Source: Pseudomonadota bacterium (GTDB taxonomy: Bacteria; Pseudomonadota; Alphaproteobacteria; Acetobacterales; Acetobacteraceae). Taken from it: a stretch of 13,732 nucleotides of DNA. The position numbers and the translations under genes were made by a program. Positions within the stretch are counted from its first letter, which is position 1, and the number at the start of each line of letters is the position of its first letter. This document shows positions 1-5,273 of this stretch, in pieces. Location of the stretch: assembly GCA_021805485.1 (NCBI GenBank), contig JAJZFF010000289.1, positions 1-13,732 on the forward strand, written 5' to 3'. The notes beneath the pieces were generated by a model that was not told the DNA's origin, ran no database searches, and was given only the letters and a program-made list of their open reading frames with translations.

Positions 1-1
1 G

Positions 2-535
2 CTGCAGGGCGGGGCCAGCGGCGACCAGCTCTATTCCGGTCCCGCCGGCGGCGACGTGCTGGTCGGCGGACCAGGCAACGAGACGCTGGCCGGGGCGGCC
101 ACCGCGGCCCACGACATTCTGGTCGGCGGCACCGGGAACGAAACGTTGGTCGCCGGCGGCGGCAACGCCACGATCGCCGGCGGCACGGCCGGCACCGAGG
201 CGATCTTCACCGGCCCCGGCAACGATCTCCTGTTCGGCGGCGGCGCGAGCGAATATGTCCAGGCCTCGGCCGGCCAGTCGCTGATCTTCGCCGGCAGCGG
301 GCCCGAGATCTTCGGCTTCGTCGCCGGCCAGGCGGGCGGCTCGACGGTGATCGAGGGGTTCAACCCGGCGATCGACCAGATCTCATTGCAGGGCTACGGC
401 GCCGGAGCGGCGCAGAGCGTGCTCGCCAGCGCCGGCAGCGCCGCCGGCAGCACCGCCCTGGTGCTGCCCGACGCCACCCGGATCACCCTGCTCGGCCTCT
501 CCAGCCTGCCGGCCAGCGCCATCGTCAGCAGCTGA
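2..535 (+). CDS. C-terminal part of an RTX/beta-roll-like secreted protein (5' end outside the window)
   Basis: The reading frame is open from the left edge, so the start lies outside the window; about 177 codons are visible and end at a TGA (533-535). The first half is a run of glycine-rich units such as GGPGNETLAG, GGTGNETLVAG and GPGNDLLFGG. These resemble the calcium-binding GGxGxDxxx nonapeptide of RTX proteins, but the Asp is mostly replaced by Glu or Ala. The last ~70 residues form a non-repetitive cap (STVIEGFNPAIDQISL ... LVLPDATRITLLGL) like the C-terminal end of proteins exported by type I secretion. Such proteins are usually exoproteins or adhesins; nothing here shows an enzyme domain. 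The 3' end faces the VOC gene 17 bp away. The family call is fairly secure; calcium binding is doubtful given the weak repeats, and the function is unknown. Confidence 0.75.
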   Translation: MQGGASGDQLYSGPAGGDVLVGGPGNETLAGAATAAHDILVGGTGNETLVAGGGNATIAGGTAGTEAIFTGPGNDLLFGGGASEYVQASAGQSLIFAGSGPEIFGFVAGQAGGSTVIEGFNPAIDQISLQGYGAGAAQSVLASAGSAAGSTALVLPDATRITLLGLSSLPASAIVSS

Positions 536-551
536 GGGAACCGGGCGCCCC

Positions 552-1430
552 TCAGGCTTCCGGCGCCATCGCCCAGGGCCAGTCCTCGTGGCCCGGGGCG
601 AAGCGCCGGTTGCTCTGGAACGGATTGCGGTTGATCAGCGGGCGCGCGTAGAGCGGATGGCGCAGGCTCCGCACCTCGTGCTCGAACCGCGCCAGGGCCC
701 GGCCGTCGCGCGGGTCGACCAGGGTTTCGAACCGGTACTGGTGCGCGTCGCTCTCCTCGGTGATCAGGCCACGCTCGGCGAGGCGGCGGTGGGGGCCAGA
801 GAAATCCACCAGCGTGATCTGCACGTGCGCCCCGTCATACGGCGGGATCGGCCGCTCCGTCTCGCGATAGACCAGGTGCTGATCGATCCCCGCGACCACG
901 CGGACGAAGCGCCCCTCGGCATCCATCCCCGGCTCGGCCGGCGCGTGCAGGATGTCGCGGTAGAAGACCGCGATCGCCTCCGCCGTGCCGGGCGCCACGT
1001 CGAGCTCGACATAGGCCATGCCGAGCGTCACGCGGCCGAAGTCCGGGCCGGGCGCGTGCAGGCGGATGACATTGCCCCAGGGCGAGACGGCCTCGACGAA
1101 CCGCTCCGCCTCGCGGAAGGCGAAGGCGCTGCCGGCGAGCGGCTCGCGCGCCGCGGCCAGACGGTCGAGCAGCGCCGCACGGTCCGGCACCACCAGCCCG
1201 ACGCGCCCGGCCAGCACCTGCGCCGCGCCGCGCGGCAGATGAAACTGGCTGCGCCCGACATTCACCCACATGTTGGTGATGCCGGTCATCAGATAGGGGT
1301 CGCGCGTCAGGCCGAGGGCGGTGACGTAGAACAGCGTCGCCGGATACTGGTCCGGCACGCGGGTGTTGACGTGCCCGAGCTCGACGATGTTGCCGAGATC
1401 CTCGGTGCGGCGATCGAACTCTGTGCCCAT
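552..1430 (-). CDS. Two-domain VOC-superfamily protein (glyoxalase/extradiol dioxygenase-like)
   Basis: This encodes about 292 residues. I chose the ATG at 1428-1430 because GAGGGGGGA lies just upstream and the conserved first strand (NIVELGHVNTRV) follows immediately; the frame stays open upstream to 1505. Two VOC (beta-alpha-beta-beta-beta) modules are visible. Module 1 (about 14-125) has His20 in GHVNTRV and His64 in QFHLPRG at positions where this fold places metal ligands. Module 2 (about 140-250) runs from GMAYVELDV through FYRDIL and DGAHVQITL to FEHEVRS. A conserved-looking tail (LINRNPFQSNRRFAPGHEDW) ends the protein. The superfamily covers glyoxalases, extradiol dioxygenases and antibiotic-binding proteins, so the substrate cannot be read from sequence. 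The gene stands alone, convergent with the RTX-like gene and divergent from the sensor/kinase pair. Confidence 0.75.
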   Translation of the reverse strand: MGTEFDRRTEDLGNIVELGHVNTRVPDQYPATLFYVTALGLTRDPYLMTGITNMWVNVGRSQFHLPRGAAQVLAGRVGLVVPDRAALLDRLAAAREPLAGSAFAFREAERFVEAVSPWGNVIRLHAPGPDFGRVTLGMAYVELDVAPGTAEAIAVFYRDILHAPAEPGMDAEGRFVRVVAGIDQHLVYRETERPIPPYDGAHVQITLVDFSGPHRRLAERGLITEESDAHQYRFETLVDPRDGRALARFEHEVRSLRHPLYARPLINRNPFQSNRRFAPGHEDWPWAMAPEA

Positions 1431-1635
1431 TCCCCCCTCGCCAAGCTGCCGGCCAGAGGGCGCCGGCCGGAGGGCGAGAGTGGCCCGGTCCGGCCCGCTC
1501 TGCAACCGCGCCGTCGTTGTCGCGGTCGGCGGTTGTTGCTATTGTCGACCGATCGGTGCCGCGGTCCTCCCCGGCCGATGGCCGCTGGCATCCGCGCGGC
1601 CGGCCGAGCGAACGCAACAAGGGGCATCGGCTGCC
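1431..1635. promoter_or_regulatory. Divergent intergenic control region (VOC gene / sensor-kinase pair)
   Basis: This 205-bp gap lies between the start of the minus-strand VOC gene and the plus-strand heme sensor, so it must hold both promoters. The clearest element is a perfect 10-bp palindrome, ACCGATCGGT, at 1548-1557, just downstream of a relatively AT-rich TTGTTGCTATTG stretch. It could be a repressor site, but short GC palindromes are common in this DNA. An AAGGGG about 11 bp before the ATG at 1636 is a weak ribosome-binding site for the sensor. I could not place convincing -35/-10 boxes. Confidence 0.4.
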
Positions 1636-2508
1636 ATGAGATTGCGCGCGAAATTCAATCTGGCGGTGGTCGCCGCCTTTCTGGTCGGCTTCGCCGCCGC
1701 CGGCGCCCTGCTCCAGGAATTGTTCATCGCCGATGCGCGCGGGCAGGTGCTGCAGAATGCGCGCATCATGATGAGCGCGGCCAATGCCGTGCGCAGCTAC
1801 ACGGACAAGCTGATCGCCCCGGTGACACCACCGCAGCTGAACGGGCGCTTCCTCGCCGTCACCGTGCCCTCCTTCGCTGCGCAGACCACGTTCAAGGCGG
1901 TGCAGAAGAGCTTCGCCGACTACAGCTACCGCGAGCCGACGCTGAACCCGACCAACCCGGCGGACCGGCCGGCGGACTGGGAAGCCGACCTGATCAACGA
2001 TTTCCGCAACCACCCAAGCGAGACCGAGATCGTCGGCGAGCGCGACACGCCGACCGGCCCCTCGCTCAGTCTCGCCCGGCCGATCGCCGTGCACGACGCG
2101 CAATGCCTCGAATGCCACAGCGAACCCGCCCGCGCGCCCGCGGCGATGGTGCAGACCTACGGCAGCGCCAACGGCTTCGGCTGGCACCTCAACGATATCG
2201 TCGGCGCACAGGTGGTTTCCGTGCCGATGGCGGTGGCGATGGCCGACGCGCGCTCCGCCTTCATTGCCTTCATGGCAGTGCTCGGCGGCATGTTCGTGCT
2301 CGTGCTGGTGATCCTCAACGTGCTGCTGCACTTCACCGTGATCCGCCCGGCCGTGCGGCTCGCGCGCATCGCCAACGCGGTCAGCCTCGGCGAGACCAAC
2401 GTCGAGGAGTATGAGCGCAAGGGCAGCGACGAGATCGCCATCCTCGCCGCCGCCTTCAACCGCATGCGCCGCAGCCTGGACAGCGCCATGCGCCTGCTGG
2501 AGCGCTGA
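1636..2508 (+). CDS. Membrane-anchored Tll0287-like (DUF3365) heme-type sensor with HAMP domain
   Basis: This encodes 290 residues. The ATG at 1636 begins a basic N-terminus (MRLRAKF) followed by a transmembrane helix (about 8-28). A periplasmic domain (about 30-205) follows, with CLECH at residues 157-161, a CxxCH c-type heme attachment motif placed late in the domain as in the Tll0287-like/DUF3365 family. A second helix (about 208-232) leads into a HAMP-like linker (about 233-285: TVIRPAVRLARIANAVSLGE ... SDEIAILAAAFNRM), and the protein stops at LLER. There is no kinase, methyl-accepting or cyclase output domain. The Ser/Thr kinase starts 31 bp downstream on the same strand, so the two are probably cotranscribed. 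Inference: the domain binds heme (redox, NO or O2 sensing) and passes a signal through HAMP to a separate partner. Topology and family are well supported; the ligand is not. Confidence 0.85.
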   Translation: MRLRAKFNLAVVAAFLVGFAAAGALLQELFIADARGQVLQNARIMMSAANAVRSYTDKLIAPVTPPQLNGRFLAVTVPSFAAQTTFKAVQKSFADYSYREPTLNPTNPADRPADWEADLINDFRNHPSETEIVGERDTPTGPSLSLARPIAVHDAQCLECHSEPARAPAAMVQTYGSANGFGWHLNDIVGAQVVSVPMAVAMADARSAFIAFMAVLGGMFVLVLVILNVLLHFTVIRPAVRLARIANAVSLGETNVEEYERKGSDEIAILAAAFNRMRRSLDSAMRLLER

Positions 2509-2539
2509 CCACGCGCGGCCCCCGTTCCCGGAGGCGGCG

Positions 2540-4012
2540 ATGAGCAGCGAGCCGCTGCCCTCCACGATCGGCCGCTACCGGCCGCTCGCCGTGCTCGGCG
2601 TCGGCGCCATGGGGGTCGTCTACAAGGCGCACGACCCGGTGATCGACCGGCTGGTGGCGATCAAGGCCGTGCGCGTCGATCATCTGGACGCGCCGCTGCG
2701 GGCCGAATATCTCCAGCGCTTCCGCCAGGAGGCGCAGGCGGCGGGGCGCTGCAACCACCCCGCGATCGTCGCCGTGCATGATGTGCTGGACGAGCTCGCC
2801 GCGCCCTGCCTGGTGATGGAGTTCGTCGAGGGCGGCACGCTGCAGGCCATCCTGAAGGATCCACCCGCGCGCGCCGGGCTCGATGCGCGCGCGCTGATGC
2901 TGCAGGTGCTTGGCGGCCTCGACTATGCCCACACGCGTGGCATCGTCCATCGCGACATCAAGCCGGCGAATATCATGCTCACCCCCGCCGGCGACGCGAA
3001 GATCACCGATTTCGGCATCGCGCGCCTGTCCGAGACCAGCCTGACGCAGGTCGGCGACCTGCTGGGCACGCCCAACTACATGGCGCCCGAACAGGTGGGC
3101 GGCATCGGCGTGGACCACCGCGCCGATCTCTTCGCCGCCGGCGCGGTGCTCTATGAGATCATCGCCGGCAGCGCCCCCTTTGCCGCGCGCTCGCTGACAC
3201 AGGCCATCCTGCGCCTGACCGGGCCGGAGCCGGCGGCGATGGGCCCGATCGCGGCGGCCGGCGCGGCCTGGCTGGTGCCGGTGCTGCAGCGCGCGCTCGC
3301 CAAGACACCGGGCGCGCGCTTCGCCTCCGCCGCCGCCTTCGCCGCGGCGCTGCGGGCGGCCGGCGCAGCGGAGGGACCCACCGTCATCGTCGCCCCGGCG
3401 CCGCTGCCGGCGCGCACCGAGGCCGCCGAGCCCCAAACCGCCGAGTCTGGAACCACCGAGCCCGGGACCGCCGAACGCAGGTCGGATGCGGCCCCGCTTC
3501 ATGTCAGCCAGCTGGAGCTCGGCCATCCGGATGAAACCAGGTGGGATCCGGCTCAGCTGGAAGAGGTCGAGCGCAGCCTCACGCGTCATCTCGGCCCGAT
3601 GGCGCGCGTGATCCTCGCCCGCGCGCTGCGTGAGGCCGGCACGCTGGAGACACTGCGCGCGGCGCTGGCGCGCGAGCTGCCGGACGAGACCACGCGCGCG
3701 GCCTTCCTGCGCGATTTTGCCCACGCCCGACGCGCAGGCAGCCCGGCGGCGACGCACGCGAGCGCGACCGCGGCCGGCACCAGCCTCGCCGGCCATTCCG
3801 GCTTCACCCCCTCGGCCGCGGCGCTCGAGGCGGCGCGGGCCGCGCTCGCGGTGCATGCCGGGCCGATCGCACGCCTGCTGGTGCGCAACGCCGCCTCCCG
3901 GGCCGGTTCGCGCGAGGCCTTCTTCGACCTGCTCTGCGCCGAGCTCACCGACGAAGCGGCACAGAGCGCCCTCCGCCGGCGGCTGAAGCAGGATGTGGTG
4001 CCGCTGCTCTGA
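2540..4012 (+). CDS. Soluble Hanks-type Ser/Thr protein kinase with C-terminal tandem helical repeats
   Basis: This encodes 490 residues. The ATG at 2540 is fixed by GGAGG at 2530-2534 with a 5-nt spacer. The kinase core (about 11-275) is complete: glycine loop GVGAMGVVYKAHD (20-32), ATP-anchoring Lys42 in VAIKAV, HRDIKPAN with catalytic Asp139 and Asn144, DFG at 157-159, and activation-segment GTPNYMAPEQ with Glu184. A Pro/Glu/Thr-rich linker (about 276-330) follows. Two homologous segments (about 336-393 and 426-484) then share the pattern L-E-x(2)-x-x-x-L-x-x-H-x-GP(I/M)AR-(V/L)-(I/L) ... EL-(P/T)-DE-x(5)-L/F-R. No transmembrane helix or PASTA/FHA domain is visible, so the kinase is cytosolic. 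It follows the membrane heme sensor by 31 bp and is probably its output partner (inference). Substrates are unknown. It faces the crotonase gene convergently. Confidence 0.93.
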   Translation: MSSEPLPSTIGRYRPLAVLGVGAMGVVYKAHDPVIDRLVAIKAVRVDHLDAPLRAEYLQRFRQEAQAAGRCNHPAIVAVHDVLDELAAPCLVMEFVEGGTLQAILKDPPARAGLDARALMLQVLGGLDYAHTRGIVHRDIKPANIMLTPAGDAKITDFGIARLSETSLTQVGDLLGTPNYMAPEQVGGIGVDHRADLFAAGAVLYEIIAGSAPFAARSLTQAILRLTGPEPAAMGPIAAAGAAWLVPVLQRALAKTPGARFASAAAFAAALRAAGAAEGPTVIVAPAPLPARTEAAEPQTAESGTTEPGTAERRSDAAPLHVSQLELGHPDETRWDPAQLEEVERSLTRHLGPMARVILARALREAGTLETLRAALARELPDETTRAAFLRDFAHARRAGSPAATHASATAAGTSLAGHSGFTPSAAALEAARAALAVHAGPIARLLVRNAASRAGSREAFFDLLCAELTDEAAQSALRRRLKQDVVPLL

Positions 4013-4032
4013 CCCGGCGCGTAGCCCCGGCC

Positions 4033-4084
4033 AGTGTCCCGCCCCAGAAATTCGCATCCGAATTTCTGCGGTAAGCGGGCCACT
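4033..4084. repeat. Nested palindromic repeat, copy 1
   Basis: A perfect inner inverted repeat has arm CAGAAATTCG (4045-4054), a 4-nt loop, and arm CGAATTTCTG (4059-4068). It is enclosed by outer arms AGTGTCCCGC (4033-4042) and GCGGGCCACT (4075-4084), which pair with one mismatch. The element is about 52 bp and lies just after the kinase stop. The same inner core recurs in copy 2 thirteen bases beyond its end. The AT-rich core stands out from the GC-rich surroundings. It could act as a transcription terminator for the kinase operon, though there is no long T tract, or be a REP-like or miniature mobile repeat. Confidence 0.8.
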
Positions 4085-4096
4085 AACCTATTGAAT

Positions 4097-4151
4097 CTAG
4101 TGTGATTCAGATTCAGAAATTCGTATAGGAATTTCTGAATAATCACACTAG
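4097..4151. repeat. Nested palindromic repeat, copy 2, overlapping the crotonase stop codon
   Basis: The inner stem is ATTCAGAAATTC (4111-4122), loop GTATAG, and GAATTTCTGAAT (4129-4140), perfectly paired over 12 bp. The outer stem is CTAGTGTGATT (4097-4107) and AATCACACTAG (4141-4151), perfectly paired over 11 bp; a 3-nt CAG bulge separates the stems on the left. The element shares CAGAAATTCG ... GAATTTCTG and the outer AGTGT/ACT ends with copy 1 and is nearly the same length. The right arm contains the TAG stop (4148-4150) of the minus-strand crotonase gene. A second partial fold is possible from TGAATC (4092-4097) with GATTCA (4104-4109), which is itself directly repeated at 4110-4115. It is a likely bidirectional end signal or mobile palindrome. 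Confidence 0.8.
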
Positions 4152-4933
4152 CGTCCGCTGAAATTCGTCTGCCGCTTGTTCAGGAACGCGTCCACGGCTT
4201 CGCGGAAGTCGGCGCTGGCGAAGCCGCGCCGTGCCCACGCGCCGGCCCGTTCCCGGTCGAGCCCCGGGCGCAGCGAGAGCAGCGCGTCCTTGGTGGCCTG
4301 GATCGCCAGCGGCGCCTGACTGATGGCGAGCCGGGCAAGATAGTCCGCCCGGCCGGGCAAGGCCGATTGATCGTTGACCAGCTCGTCGACCAGACCGATC
4401 TCCAAGGCGCGGGCGGCGGGGATCGGCTGGCCCGTGAACAGGAGGTGCCGCAGAGGGGCGACCCCGATGAGCGCATGCAGTCTCTCGTAGCTCCCCGGGC
4501 TCAGCCCGAGCCCCAGCGTTCGGCCGACCGGGATGCTGAACCGCGCATTGGGCGCGGCCACACGCAGGTCGCAGGCGGCCGCAAGGGCGATGCCGCCGCC
4601 GCTGCAGATGCCGGAGATCGCCGCAATCGTCGGGACGGGGCACCGTTCCACGGCATCCAGCGCGGCGTCCATGAGCGCGTCGAGCGCGAGCCCTTGCTCG
4701 GGGGTCTCGATCGCCGCGTACTCGGCCAGGTCGGTGCCGGCTGAAAATGCCACTTCCGTCGCCCCGGAGAATACCAGGGCATGGACTTCACCCGATGTCT
4801 GCAGGTTCCGGCAGATTTCCTGAACCTTGCAGTACATCGCAGATGTGAAGGCCTGCAGTTTCTCCGGACGCCGGAAGCGGACATGGCCAATGCCATCGGC
4901 GACTTCGAGCACAACCGGGTCTGTTTTGGACAC
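4148..4933 (-). CDS. Atypical enoyl-CoA hydratase/isomerase (crotonase) family protein
   Basis: This encodes 261 residues. The start is a GTG at 4931-4933, chosen because GAGGA (4938-4942 on this strand) sits 4 nt upstream; the nearby ATG is out of frame. Crotonase landmarks are clear: ALVFSGATEVAFSAGTDLAEY for the first oxyanion-hole strand, then AAISGICSGGGIALAAACDLRVAA for the second, and LLFTGQPIPAARALEIGLVDELV. Aligned to rat mitochondrial enoyl-CoA hydratase, the two catalytic glutamates appear to be missing: the PE containing Glu144 reads PV in FSIPVGRTLG, and the Glu164 position in the helix before TG is a His (PLRHLLFTG). It probably binds an acyl-CoA, but simple hydration is unlikely. 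The gene is a single minus-strand unit, divergent from the RND operon and convergent with the kinase. Confidence 0.85.
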   Translation of the reverse strand: MSKTDPVVLEVADGIGHVRFRRPEKLQAFTSAMYCKVQEICRNLQTSGEVHALVFSGATEVAFSAGTDLAEYAAIETPEQGLALDALMDAALDAVERCPVPTIAAISGICSGGGIALAAACDLRVAAPNARFSIPVGRTLGLGLSPGSYERLHALIGVAPLRHLLFTGQPIPAARALEIGLVDELVNDQSALPGRADYLARLAISQAPLAIQATKDALLSLRPGLDRERAGAWARRGFASADFREAVDAFLNKRQTNFSGR

Positions 4934-5273
4934 AGAGTCCTCATCTATAAAGAAATTTTAACGTCGCGCCCCGCAAACCAGCCGGCGCTTGAACGCCTCA
5001 CCGCTCCCCTGTATGCCCGTACCGACTGCCGCGCGACCCGAACGCTGACCCGGGAACCCGAGAGATACGCTACCATTCCGATGGGGGAGGCGCAAAAGCC
5101 CGACCGAACGGGGCGACTAACCCCGATGAAAGGGGTCATTGCCAGCATGACCGGCCGATGAGACGGCGAGACGGACGCACGGTTTGCGCGAGCGCGGGGG
5201 GCGATGCGTGCGCGCGGTGAATATTTGTCTGCTCGGGTTCAAACCCGATCATAGCGAGCGGTGGATCTGATCG
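4934..5273. promoter_or_regulatory. 340-bp divergent region between crotonase gene and RND operon
   Basis: No convincing gene is present here: the small open frames have no ribosome-binding site or recognisable protein. Near the crotonase start is a short AT-rich patch (about 4943-4962). At 5109-5125, CGGGG-loop-CCCCG forms a hairpin, and the same CCCC can instead pair with GGGG at 5132-5135, giving two mutually exclusive folds. An AT-rich AATATTTG (5219-5226) followed by a 22-bp imperfect palindrome (5230-5251) precedes the RND start. The ribosome-binding site for the pump is weak (GGTGG about 10 nt before the ATG). This looks like a regulated promoter region for the efflux operon, with a possible structured leader. 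Confidence 0.5.
5230..5251. promoter_or_regulatory. Operator-like palindrome upstream of RND operon
   Basis: The site is TGCTCGGGTT, then CA, then AACCCGATCA. Nine of ten base pairs match around the 2-bp centre, and the inner seven (TCGGGTT/AACCCGA) are perfect. It begins a few bases after an AT-rich AATATTTG that could be a -10 region, and ends 22 bp before the pump start codon. A repressor bound here would block transcription of the efflux genes. TetR- or MarR-type repressors commonly control RND pumps this way, but no such regulator gene is in the window. The operator role is inferred. Confidence 0.45.

Noticed and set aside
588..2414. Long plus-strand open frame (608 codons) across the VOC gene and the sensor gene
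   Set aside because: It is Arg/Ala-rich and lacks any domain pattern, and it overlaps two genes with clear family motifs; it is an antisense or off-frame shadow caused by high GC.
2456..4057. 533-codon minus-strand open frame antisense to the kinase
   Set aside because: Composition is Arg/Gly/Ala repetitive with no motif, while the plus strand shows every kinase signature.
4944..4949. TATAGA on the minus strand as a -10 box for the crotonase gene
   Set aside because: It would put the transcript start at or inside the ribosome-binding site and no -35 box is suitably placed.
4945..5148. Small minus-strand open frame (67 codons) upstream of the crotonase gene
   Set aside because: There is no plausible ribosome-binding site or recognisable sequence and its composition is unlike a real small protein; treated as non-coding.
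5232..5251. GGGTTCAAACCC resembling a tRNA T-arm
   Set aside because: With a proper 7-nt T-loop the stem does not pair fully, and no cloverleaf, anticodon arm or matching acceptor stem can be built from the preceding ~75 bases.
5264..5272. GATCTGATC shared between the RND leader and the polyol operon leader (10963-10971) as a common regulatory site
   Set aside because: It is short and low in information; such GATC-containing matches are expected by chance and the two operons are not obviously related in function.
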